Assembly: GCA_919902985.1 (NCBI GenBank)
Contig: CAKKSC010000076.1
Span: 1-40,596, forward strand
DNA: 40,596 bases
Origin: Desulfuromonadales bacterium
Lineage (GTDB): Bacteria; Desulfobacterota; JAENJC01
Direction of reading: 5' to 3'
Shown here: one piece after another, positions 24,241 through 31,421 of the stretch
Numbering within the stretch: the stretch's first letter is position 1
Layout: each line of letters starts with the position of its first letter
Notes under the pieces: generated by a model
Seen by the model: only the letters and a program-made list of their open reading frames with translations
The model's database searches: none
Told to the model about the DNA's origin: nothing
Translations under genes and position numbers: made by a program

Positions 24241-25373
24241 TTCATAACCCAGACATTCGGCCCTTTGGGGCTGTGATCGCGCCGGCGCGCACTGAAATCG
24301 TGTGATACGCCGTCTATGCTCTGCCTTATGTCCTCATTCACCTTTCCCATCAGATAGTAACTGTGCTCTACCAGCCCTTGACCCTTCACCACAGGTGAAC
24401 AGTCTATCTGGTTGACCTTGTTGTGCAGCTGCATCGGTCTTGCCGCCCCTTTTGTCCCAAGTCTTTCAGGATTTCCCTTTGTATAGTCGGAGATATACAT
24501 CGCTTTGTCACCCTCATTGTGGTAGATGTTCACAAACCTCGCCAGCTCATGCACCCTCCCCATCTCCTTATCAGGCTCCAGGGCGTTGTCGTCCACGTCA
24601 GGGGCGCACATGAATATATGCTCGAAGACCCTCGGAAGGGCAGAGCCAGAGGTATGATCGTATATCCGCTCAATCGTATTCTGCAGAACGTAGTTCCCCA
24701 TAGAGTGGCAGAGAAGGTGAATATCCTGTCCGCAGAGGCCGCCGCCATCCTTCTTTAATGTCATGAGGAAGTCCCTGACCTTAAGCATCCCCCTGCCAAA
24801 GGCATACCCGGATGCCTGCGCCTCGGTCCTGTCCGATTTGTAGGAGACAAAAGGGAGGGCCATCCCGTCTGACGGCCAGGTAAACAAGATAACCAGAAGA
24901 TTCTGATCCGGGTCTTTTGTCGGCGAATTATTAAGCATCTCCTGAAGCGAAAGGGCGGAACCGACCGCCTCATGCCATGAGACATTGAAGCCGTGAATGT
25001 ATATGAGAACATCAGTCTTGTCCATCATCTCCTTTTTCAGGTCATCGAACATGGCAAGGGAACCGAGCTTCGCATCCTCCTGATGGATATCTGCGACATT
25101 AGGGTCGAGCTTCTCCCTATACGCCTCGATCTTCGCGCCCTTGGCCTGCTCAGTCAGGTAAGTTGCAAGGGACACCCCATCTCCAACTCCATAAGCGCCT
25201 TTCCTCTTATGATGCTTATCGATTACCTTTTCGTCCGCCGATAGGTTCAACCAGCCGAACCGGAGATTCTCCGCACCGTCATCGCTGAAGCTTTTCCCAT
25301 AAGATGTGGGTTGCCATCGGTCACTGCCTTCATGTTTTCGGTTTGTGGCGTAGTAAAGGGAAAGTGTTTTCAT
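24237..25373 (-). CDS. DUF900-type alpha/beta hydrolase
   Basis: The 378-residue product starts at MKTLSLYYATNR, where AGGAGG lies about 4 nt upstream; a 7-residue upstream extension is rejected for this reason. Features: LIYIHGFNVSWHEA (oxyanion region), FTWPSDG, the nucleophile elbow LLCHSMGNYVLQ with Ser224, CAPDVDD and a late His (VEHSYY). No signal peptide, so probably cytoplasmic. DUF900 members are esterases or lipases with unknown substrates. Fourth intact downstream member of the caspase cluster and coupled by overlap to pldA. A 111-bp gap with a GTCCCC-rich repeat separates it from the SPOR-like gene upstream. Confidence 0.82.
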   Translation of the reverse strand: MKTLSLYYATNRKHEGSDRWQPTSYGKSFSDDGAENLRFGWLNLSADEKVIDKHHKRKGAYGVGDGVSLATYLTEQAKGAKIEAYREKLDPNVADIHQEDAKLGSLAMFDDLKKEMMDKTDVLIYIHGFNVSWHEAVGSALSLQEMLNNSPTKDPDQNLLVILFTWPSDGMALPFVSYKSDRTEAQASGYAFGRGMLKVRDFLMTLKKDGGGLCGQDIHLLCHSMGNYVLQNTIERIYDHTSGSALPRVFEHIFMCAPDVDDNALEPDKEMGRVHELARFVNIYHNEGDKAMYISDYTKGNPERLGTKGAARPMQLHNKVNQIDCSPVVKGQGLVEHSYYLMGKVNEDIRQSIDGVSHDFSARRRDHSPKGPNVWVMK

Positions 25374-25455
25374 CCTGCCTCCTGAGATATTCAATAGATT
25401 TCAGCATCTATCCACTGGTATTTTATTATTGTAACGGACGTCCCAGCCAGTTCTT

Positions 25456-25481
25456 AAAAGGTTGCGTCCCCTTTATCCCCT
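25456..25481. repeat. AAAAGGTTGCGTCCCC repeat, copy 1
   Basis: AAAAGGTTGCGTCCCCTTT at 25456-25474 is nearly identical to AAAAGGGTTGCGTCCCC at 27176-27192. Both lie between genes of the minus-strand cluster. A third, weaker relative (GGTTGCGGAGCCTTTA) is at 27131-27146. Confidence 0.6.
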
Positions 25482-25484
25482 TTA

Positions 25485-26228
25485 TCACCATCTCCCCTTC
25501 AATATCTGAGGGGTTAGCTCCGGGTCGTTAATCCTGAGTAGCTTATATGTCTTAGCGGCCTCCTCCTCGGTGGCGTGGCGGGAGAATATTACTACGTAAC
25601 TATCTCCGGCCTTAAGCACCTGAAGGCTTTTGGGGACATACTTTTCGGTGCTGAGCTTCTTATTTAAAAGAGATTTGTACGAAGCAACGGCATCATCCTG
25701 TGATACATATTCTCCGATTGATACCGCAAAAGTACCAGTAGATGGCACTGCGCTCGATGCTTTTTTATCCTCGGCAAAGGCAGGTTTGGGGAATAAAAAG
25801 CCGGACTGTTTCAAATCCTCCAGTGGTATCTGTATGGTTTCAAGTTCTTTAATCACAGGCTGCATATTATCAATAGATAAGACCTCCGCCGAGGCGCTTG
25901 CTTTAACATCCTCGACCTTTTTGGTTGCTGAAAAGTTTGTGTTTAGATTGCTGATCGTTGCTATCAGGATAGCAGGAATGCCAAGGGCATAGAAGAAGAT
26001 GTCCTGGGGCTCCTTTTCCTTGAAACTTTTCGAAAAGATGATTGCGGTGATTGTCCCGATAAGGACGCCGGTAACGATTATCGCCCCATAGTTCGGCTTA
26101 GGTGCAACGCCATTATGAGAAAGCAGGCTCGGCAACAGGTCCATAAAAAGAAAAGGAGCGATACCTGCTATGAGGCCGATAAAGAAGGTCAATAAGATGC
26201 TGGTTAAGATACTTGTTTTTTCGGACAT
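25485..26228 (-). CDS. Three-helix membrane protein with SPOR-like C-terminus
   Basis: ATG 26228 (MSEKTS) is chosen over 26234 because AGGAGG lies 6 nt before it. Three hydrophobic helices occupy about 8-30 (ILTSILLTFFIGLIAGIAPF), 47-65 (YGAIIVTGVLIGTITAII) and 78-92 (FYALGIPAILIATIS). A linker of about 60 residues follows. The final ~75 residues read TFAVSIGEYVSQDDAVASY ... SYVVIFSRHATEEEAAKTY, the beta-alpha pattern of SPOR domains, which bind denuded septal peptidoglycan. Overall function unknown; the layout suits a protein tethering or sensing at the cell wall. It lies 65 bp after the muramidase gene. Confidence 0.65.
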   Translation of the reverse strand: MSEKTSILTSILLTFFIGLIAGIAPFLFMDLLPSLLSHNGVAPKPNYGAIIVTGVLIGTITAIIFSKSFKEKEPQDIFFYALGIPAILIATISNLNTNFSATKKVEDVKASASAEVLSIDNMQPVIKELETIQIPLEDLKQSGFLFPKPAFAEDKKASSAVPSTGTFAVSIGEYVSQDDAVASYKSLLNKKLSTEKYVPKSLQVLKAGDSYVVIFSRHATEEEAAKTYKLLRINDPELTPQILKGRW

Positions 26229-26293
26229 AAACACCTCCTACTGTGATTGATCTACCATCGTGGTTGAGCTTCAGATTATTACCTCATTCAATT

Positions 26294-27100
26294 CTATCCT
26301 CTCGGATCTCTGGGAAGATAATGGCCTGTGGCTCTCTTATAGGCATCCGATGTGCGAGCACCGGGGACGCCGTCCACCTTTACGAACATCCCTGGAAAGG
26401 TATTAAGCCATCGCTGGAGTTCCCCAGCGCGCGACACCGACATTGGATCACTCGATTTCTTCAACGAATATCTGACAACGAGCGGCTTGGCATCTGGTTT
26501 AGGGATCGGCTGGTCTGCAAAGTCAATCTGGATGTTTTCCGCCATTCTTCTCAATAGAACCGCAGCGCCGCATTGTTTGGACACTGCCGTATCAGACCAG
26601 ATGCCGTCTGCTACAAACTTGCCGCTCGTATAATGATTTGAATAACTCCAGAGGTATGGCGAGAGGACATGCGGATGATAAAGGCGGTAGCCGAATCCGT
26701 TGTACCTTTCAAGTTGATAGAGCGTTCCCGAAAGGCTCCAATCGGTCTTTGAACTTAATCCCTTCAGCGAGAGGGCATCACTTGCACTTTCCTCCCATGT
26801 GAAGGGTGGGTCCCCGTTTTTTGGTCTTCCTGCAGGAGCCTGCACTGTGCGGCGAACGAGCGGGTCTCCATTATGAAGATGTTTCGTGAAATTGAGGCTT
26901 GACTCCATATTGTGGATCACGGCTGTAAAAAACCAGGGAACCCCAAGAATACTTTCGGCATTATTATAGCGTGCCGTATTTGCCTGTATTTTAGCGATAA
27001 TACCCTCAACCACCCCGGCTCGATTGTGCCGGATGACGCATGTATTAAACAAATTCTCATATTCATCACGCAATGCCTGGGATAGCTTTACAGTAGCCAC
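26294..27100 (-). CDS. Lysozyme-family (COG5526-like) muramidase with peptidoglycan-binding tail
   Basis: The 268-residue product starts at a GTG (27100) preceded by AGGAGGT. The catalytic-type domain (about 20-190) has GVPWFFTAVIHNMESSLNF, HLHNGDPLVRRTVQAPAGRP and FTWEESASDAL, then GFGYRLYHPHVLSPYLW, the pattern of the lysozyme family in COG5526. The likely acid is the Glu of HNMESS. The C-terminal 50 residues (AGELQRWLNTFPGMFVKVDG, then VPGARTSDAYKRATG) resemble a peptidoglycan-binding-domain repeat. No signal peptide is present, so reaching the wall would require membrane breach or a dedicated exporter. It follows the caspase genes in the same direction after an ORF6N insertion. Confidence 0.8.
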   Translation of the reverse strand: MATVKLSQALRDEYENLFNTCVIRHNRAGVVEGIIAKIQANTARYNNAESILGVPWFFTAVIHNMESSLNFTKHLHNGDPLVRRTVQAPAGRPKNGDPPFTWEESASDALSLKGLSSKTDWSLSGTLYQLERYNGFGYRLYHPHVLSPYLWSYSNHYTSGKFVADGIWSDTAVSKQCGAAVLLRRMAENIQIDFADQPIPKPDAKPLVVRYSLKKSSDPMSVSRAGELQRWLNTFPGMFVKVDGVPGARTSDAYKRATGHYLPRDPRG

Positions 27101-27175
27101 GGCTTACCTCCTCAAACAAAATTCAAAAACGGTTGCGGAGCCTTTATTCTCAATATTCGCCGAATTTAATATGTG

Positions 27176-27196
27176 AAAAGGGTTGCGTCCCCTTTT
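27176..27196. repeat. AAAAGGTTGCGTCCCC repeat, copy 2
   Basis: Second copy of the element at 25456-25474, here AAAAGGGTTGCGTCCCC followed by TTTT. It lies between the muramidase start and the ORF6N remnant. Confidence 0.6.
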
Positions 27197-27347
27197 CCGC
27201 ACATTTAACTCTGTGCTTCATACATCAACCCTCTCCTCTCCTCTCCTCTCCTCGCCTCGCTTTGCCGCCCTTAACGCCCCCTGGCCTTTTCATAACTCCC
27301 CTCAATCTACCCACGGTCCATAAACCCTCTTACCTTAAGAGGCAAGC

Positions 27348-27770
27348 TCAAAACCCTATCTTCTTCTTTTTCGGTTCGGGTGCCACCATCAATTGCCTGA
27401 TCGCATCAAAGACCCCTTTAAACTGAGAATCATACTTCTTCTCCATTTCGTCCAGCCTCTTTGCCAATTCTTTGTTGGAGGCCAGCATCTCCCTGAGACG
27501 GACAAAGGCCCGCATTATGGCTATATTTGCCTGTACCGCCCTTGGGCTTTTGAGAATGCCGGAAAGCATTGCAACGCCTTGCTCTGTAAAGACCATTACG
27601 CTCTTTGAGAATTTCAATGTTTCCGTATCATGCACTGCCGAGGATATCACAATTTGTGATATCCTCATTATCTCATCACGAGTCAATGAAAACATGAAGT
27701 CCTCCGGAAACCTTTCAATGTTCCGGCGAACAGCCTGGTTTAACGCCCTGGACAAAATAAAGGGGACCAA
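27348..27770 (-). pseudogene. N-terminally truncated ORF6N-family gene
   Basis: Homology to the intact ORF6N gene at 30534-31037 begins at about 27746 (RALNQAVRRNIERFPEDFMF) and continues to the shared end PEPKKKKIGF. The first ~35 residues of the domain (VMFDKDLAELYGVET region) are replaced by sequence derived from the GGTCCCC/GGGGACAG repeats. The ATG at 27770 lies in that repeat sequence and has no ribosome site. A reduced protein might be made, but the gene is probably inactive. Codon and sequence differences from the 30.5-kb copy show it is a diverged paralogue, not a recent duplicate. Confidence 0.8.
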
Positions 27771-27795
27771 AATAAAGAAAATAAAGAAAAATAAA

Positions 27796-27811
27796 GGGGA
27801 CAGATTTATTT
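27796..27811. repeat. Solitary RAYT-type 16-mer
   Basis: GGGGACAGATTTATTT, identical to the left flank of the RAYT element at 17267-17282. It lies in the AT-rich stretch where the ORF6N remnant loses its N-terminus. Confidence 0.8.
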
Positions 27812-27882
27812 AATCCTCTCACTGCCTTGCTTTGCTACCCTTAACGCTCTCTGGCCTTTTCATAACTCCCCACCATTGCCCC

Positions 27883-28713
27883 TTAAACCATCTTCCCCTT
27901 CCTCTTCGTCGCCTCGCACTCCAACTGCGGTACCTGGGTGTACTTCTCCTTTTTCAGGTCACCGCGGACCTTTTCAACCAGCTGTTTGCGCGTAAGCTTG
28001 TTTTTGCTGCCTCTTATTCCCTTGCAAAGATAGTAGGTAAATGCACCGTGCCATGTTTTGCCAATCTTGGCGTCTGCGCTGGTCTGGTCGGAACGGCAGC
28101 CGGTCCAGAGGACGTGGTGGGTTATCCCTTTATCCAAAAGCGCCCTGCTCAGGCCTCTTGAAGAACGTCCCTCCACTTCTTCAAAGGCAGCAAGGGACGG
28201 CGGAGGAAGATATCTTGGCCTCCTTGTAAGGAGGAAATCTATTGCCTTCAGTCCTGTGCCGCTGTGGCATGTATCGAGATAGACTTCGAGAAGGACCTCC
28301 TTCGGGAGTTGAATGAACAGGTCATGCAGTTCGTCGTCGGTGATTATGTATTTGGAATCCCATTGCCCGTTCTTTTCGGCCAGGTCATGAGGGCAGAATG
28401 CCTCGTCGGCGTTATCAGGTTCGTCTCCACTGATGTCGGGGACCTGTGTTCCGTGGCTCGAAAGGCTGAAGACTATATGGCCGAGCCTCCCTGCCTTGGC
28501 ATCCTTCACCATCGCCTTGAGGTTGTTTATGATGTTTTCTTTGGTCGCCTTGGCATCGGTCAGGATGGTTATATCCTTTTTGATAAAACCGAGGAACTCC
28601 TGAAGCACCGAAGACATGTCGTTGGCGTCATTGATGCAACCCTGCAATGCCGCATCCGGATAGTTTTTAAACTTGTTGATCCCTACACAAAGCGCTTTTC
28701 TGTTGTTTGCCAT
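27883..28713 (-). CDS. Caspase-family (peptidase C14/metacaspase-like) protease
   Basis: A 276-residue stand-alone caspase-like cysteine protease. It opens KALCVGINKFKNYPDAALQG (the standard p20 start), has the catalytic His87 in LSSHGTQVPD and Cys149 in DTCHSGTG. A DEAFCPHDL segment contributes the acidic pocket typical of the Arg/Lys-specific metacaspase side. No signal peptide. AAGGAGG precedes the ATG and only 11 bp separate it from the upstream hydrolase-caspase gene, so they are co-translated. Bacterial caspases often act as activators of effectors in conflict or death modules. The likely targets here are inferred from the neighbours, not shown. Confidence 0.9.
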   Translation of the reverse strand: MANNRKALCVGINKFKNYPDAALQGCINDANDMSSVLQEFLGFIKKDITILTDAKATKENIINNLKAMVKDAKAGRLGHIVFSLSSHGTQVPDISGDEPDNADEAFCPHDLAEKNGQWDSKYIITDDELHDLFIQLPKEVLLEVYLDTCHSGTGLKAIDFLLTRRPRYLPPPSLAAFEEVEGRSSRGLSRALLDKGITHHVLWTGCRSDQTSADAKIGKTWHGAFTYYLCKGIRGSKNKLTRKQLVEKVRGDLKKEKYTQVPQLECEATKRKGKMV

Positions 28714-28724
28714 TTGCTTCCTCC

Positions 28725-30464
28725 TTATTTTATGAATTTCAGCGGTTCATTTCTCTTTGATTTCGGACATACCAGCATAGGGGTCTGATGGAACTTCAAT
28801 TCATCCTTCAACAAGGTCTCCGCCTCTTCAATCAGGGTACTGAAGGTGAAAGGCTTCTTGTTCTTGCCACCCTTTCTTCTCCTGAAGGTGTTCACCAGGC
28901 AATACGTGAACGCACCATACGAAAGGGCGCCGTGCCGGTATTCATGGGCGAACTGGTCTTCCCTGCACGCCTCCATGAGGATCGGCATATACGGACCGTG
29001 GTGGCCGTATGCCTTCTTGGCCTTTTCAAAAACCTCATGATCGGACCACAAGGACACTGCCCGTCCCAACTTCTTAGCTGCCCCCGAACCTCCAAGCCAT
29101 GCCTTCTTTTCCTCATCGGAGGCAGTAAGCTCTTTCTTTGCCAGCCCCAGCTCCCTGGGGAACCACATCTTCTTCTTTGAGTCCCACCGGAGGGACCTGT
29201 GTCTTATGTCGTCGGGAGGGTCGACACCCCTTACCCGAAGGGAGCCGTTCCGCGTCATCCCGCCGGAGTGGCAACAGTCGAGGATGGCTATGAAGTTGGC
29301 ATCGTAGGGCAACTGGCTGTACAGTTTGTGGAACTGGTCGTCAGTGACGGCCCTTTCAAGAGACCAGTCAAAGTCGTGGGGGACAAGACATTCATCCAGA
29401 TGATCCGCCTCCTGGGCGGCACCATAACCTGGTATCTGAGTCCCGTGTCCGCTGTAAAAGAAGAAGCGGGCATCATCCTTCCCTGCCCCTTCCAGCAGCC
29501 ATTCCAATCTTTCAAGTATCCCTTTTGCAGTGGCCCTGTCGTTCAATACAACGCGGATGTCGTCGGGTTCAAACCCGATCTCCTGCAGCGCCTCGCTCAT
29601 GAGATAGACGTCGTTGACGCACCCTTCCAGCCTCATGGCCGGGTTGGGATACTCGTTGATCCCCACCAGAAGGGCTCGTTTCACCGGTTTTTTCTTCGAT
29701 GCCTTTTTCCATTTATCAATCGATCTGACGATGGTCTCAGGTTCGCCCTTTACGATAGGTTTCCAGACCTGGTCCCGCACCGCGGCATGGCTGAGATATG
29801 AAACCGCATCATGGTCAAGCATACCGGGAATGTCAAAATATGTGCTCACCTGCTTAAACCTGTCTGAGTCCAGGCTAATGGGCGCGGCAAATGCTGCATC
29901 CTCGCTGTTGTAGAGGTGATACCATTTTACTGCTGATTTTAGTTCGATGACCCTCCCTCCGAAAACGGACCGGACGAAGGGATTGCCGATCTGCGATCCA
30001 TAGGTCACGTAGTGTCTGCCTTCTATCATTTTTGCGTTGGAGGCGAATAGGTCATATGAGAGGAGGGAGCCGAGACTATGTGCACACACAACGTTGGGGT
30101 CGAATTCATTCACCTTCTCAGACAGTTTTTCTCGGAGCTTTTCCCTTAACTTTTCATCTGCTGTCCACTGGGCCACCATCCCGGCTGTCCAGCGAAGGTC
30201 GTCGGCAAAACCCCTTCTTCCCGTTATGAAGTCCCCAATGCCGTGATATACTCCACTTGCCATGAGCCTGGCCATGGCCTCGGCCACTACGGCCGTGTCA
30301 ATCTTTGCCTCTGAAAATAATCTGTCATATTGAAATATATCAAATTCCAGGGCTGTGTCTGGATCAAGTGAGGAAACAGCGTCCATGATAGCCTTTTCCC
30401 ATTCCTCATGCCATGACTGATCAGCCTCCGTGTGCCCTACACCGTGAATAAGAAGAATTTTCAT
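28725..30464 (-). CDS. Alpha/beta-hydrolase fused to a caspase-family protease
   Basis: A 579-residue two-domain protein. Residues 1 to about 250 form an alpha/beta hydrolase: MKILLIHGVGHTEADQSWHE (oxyanion start), a nucleophile elbow CAHSLGSLLSYD with Ser130, and a late LDHDAVSYLSH with a possible catalytic His. Residues about 265-579 are a caspase p20-like domain. It has KRALLVGINEYPNPAMRLEG, His340 in YSGHGTQIP and Cys398 in LDCCHSGG, plus a long insertion after the Cys. The second caspase follows 11 bp later. A GGAG ribosome site precedes the ATG. No signal peptide or membrane helix. Fusion of a lipase/esterase-like domain to a protease is the most distinctive architecture in the window. 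Domain calls are firm; substrates are unknown. Confidence 0.88.
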   Translation of the reverse strand: MKILLIHGVGHTEADQSWHEEWEKAIMDAVSSLDPDTALEFDIFQYDRLFSEAKIDTAVVAEAMARLMASGVYHGIGDFITGRRGFADDLRWTAGMVAQWTADEKLREKLREKLSEKVNEFDPNVVCAHSLGSLLSYDLFASNAKMIEGRHYVTYGSQIGNPFVRSVFGGRVIELKSAVKWYHLYNSEDAAFAAPISLDSDRFKQVSTYFDIPGMLDHDAVSYLSHAAVRDQVWKPIVKGEPETIVRSIDKWKKASKKKPVKRALLVGINEYPNPAMRLEGCVNDVYLMSEALQEIGFEPDDIRVVLNDRATAKGILERLEWLLEGAGKDDARFFFYSGHGTQIPGYGAAQEADHLDECLVPHDFDWSLERAVTDDQFHKLYSQLPYDANFIAILDCCHSGGMTRNGSLRVRGVDPPDDIRHRSLRWDSKKKMWFPRELGLAKKELTASDEEKKAWLGGSGAAKKLGRAVSLWSDHEVFEKAKKAYGHHGPYMPILMEACREDQFAHEYRHGALSYGAFTYCLVNTFRRRKGGKNKKPFTFSTLIEEAETLLKDELKFHQTPMLVCPKSKRNEPLKFIK

Positions 30465-30533
30465 ATATCAGCTCCTGTAGTTTTAGATATTGGAGAAATA
30501 TGGGGACAATCCACTAATTAATTCTGTTATCTC

Positions 30534-31037
30534 TCAAAACCCAATCTTCTTCTTTTTCGGTTCCGGTGACGCCATCAATTGCCTGATGGCATCAAAGACC
30601 CCCTTGAACTGAGAATCGTATTTCTTCTCCATCTCATCCAGTCTCTTTGCCAATTCTTTGTTGGAGGCCAGCATCTCCCGGAGTTTCGTGAAGGTCCTCA
30701 TAATCTGGATGTTTACCCTGATGGCCCTTTCGCTGTTAAGGACACTGGAAAGCATGGCAACTCCATTTTCTGTAAACACACGGGGCAACTTTCGAGTGCC
30801 GCCCCAACTTGATCTTCCAAAATGGAATATCAAGTTTTGAAACTCTTCTTTTGTTAACTGAAACATGAAATCATCAGGGAACCGCTCGATGTTTCTGTTG
30901 ACGGCCTTATTGAGGTTTCCTGTTTCCACCCCATAAAGCTCTGCCAGGTCTTTGTCAAACATAACCTTCTTACCCTGCACAAGGAATATCTTGTTTTCAA
31001 TTACCTCCGACTGCATTAATAGGGCATTTTTAGTCAT
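30534..31037 (-). CDS. ORF6N-domain protein (intact)
   Basis: A 167-residue protein with the ORF6N domain at the N-terminus (VMFDKDLAELYGVETGNLNK, then NIERFPDDFMFQLT) and an alpha-helical coiled tail (NKELAKRLDEMEKKYDSQF) ending PEPKKKKIGF. ORF6N proteins occur on phages and mobile elements and are thought to bind DNA through a KilA-N/Bro-N-like fold. GAGGGGG precedes the ATG. It lies 69 bp upstream of the hydrolase-caspase gene in the same direction, so it could regulate or be carried with that cluster. Only intact member of three copies in the window. Confidence 0.88.
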   Translation of the reverse strand: MTKNALLMQSEVIENKIFLVQGKKVMFDKDLAELYGVETGNLNKAVNRNIERFPDDFMFQLTKEEFQNLIFHFGRSSWGGTRKLPRVFTENGVAMLSSVLNSERAIRVNIQIMRTFTKLREMLASNKELAKRLDEMEKKYDSQFKGVFDAIRQLMASPEPKKKKIGF

Positions 31038-31040
31038 CTA

Positions 31041-31218
31041 CAGCCCCCTCGCTGCAACCACAGTACATACAGAGTTTACGGATTTATTAAATGGAATAAT
31101 ACAAGGGAATGGCTGTTTTTTGATTGATACCCATCCGGGGAAGGTGAATGCTTGCATATCTACCGCCTTTACAGGAAGATTAGAACATGAAGCTGTCCCG
31201 ATTATCATGCAGGCATGA
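31041..31218 (+). pseudogene. Possible C-terminal gene remnant, unrecognised
   Basis: The 384-bp gap before dnaK contains a plus-strand frame ending TGA at 31216-31218. Its later part (FTDLLNGIIQGNGCFLIDTH, then FTGRLEHEAVPIIMQA) has normal codon use and looks protein-like. No start codon with a ribosome site exists before it runs into the opposite-strand ORF6N gene. I do not recognise a family. The rest of the gap (31219-31351) shows nothing I can name. Confidence 0.25.
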
Positions 31219-31351
31219 AGAATAGTCAAGGAATTTTGAAAAGTGACGAGTCGCTGTGATGATTAACACCAATCCGCATTTAAATAATGACTCTGAATGC
31301 TGTGCCCGGCACCCCTCTGAAACGTATGAGCGTGTGTTTCAGGACGACCCC

Positions 31352-31380
31352 TTGACAAACCGAATACCCATGATTATCAT
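31352..31380 (+). promoter_or_regulatory. Sigma-70-type promoter of dnaK
   Basis: TTGACA (31352-31357), a 17-bp spacer and TATCAT (31375-31380). The start would be near 31387, with a 35-nt leader carrying TTGGAGGT before the ATG. No CIRCE repeat or correctly spaced sigma-32 boxes are seen. Confidence 0.7.
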
Positions 31381-31421
31381 CCAGGTAGCGGTAAAATTCT
31401 ATATTTTGGAGGTAGGATCAA

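Larger units (their letters stand above)
27254..27871. repeat. Direct repeats flanking the ORF6N remnant
   Basis: 27254-27301 and 27824-27871 align without gaps, with about 43 of 48 identical. Both share the exact block CTGGCCTTTTCATAACTCCC. The stretch between them carries the ORF6N remnant and a GGGGACAG 16-mer. A duplication of this size points to insertion or recombination downstream of the caspase gene. Copy 1 is preceded by a CTCTC(C) microsatellite. Confidence 0.75.

Noticed and set aside
29199-29801. 200-codon plus-strand open frame opposite the hydrolase-caspase gene
   Set aside because: Lies wholly against a gene with two recognised catalytic domains; its translation has no family features.
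23230-30464. Bacterial gasdermin operon
   Set aside because: Caspases suggest it, but none of the nearby small proteins resembles a gasdermin; the membrane protein has three helices and a SPOR-like tail instead.
31330-31421. Sigma-32 or CIRCE control of dnaK
   Set aside because: The CCCAT-like box is too close to CTTGACA for sigma-32, and no inverted GCACTC repeat occurs here. A sigma-70 reading fits better.
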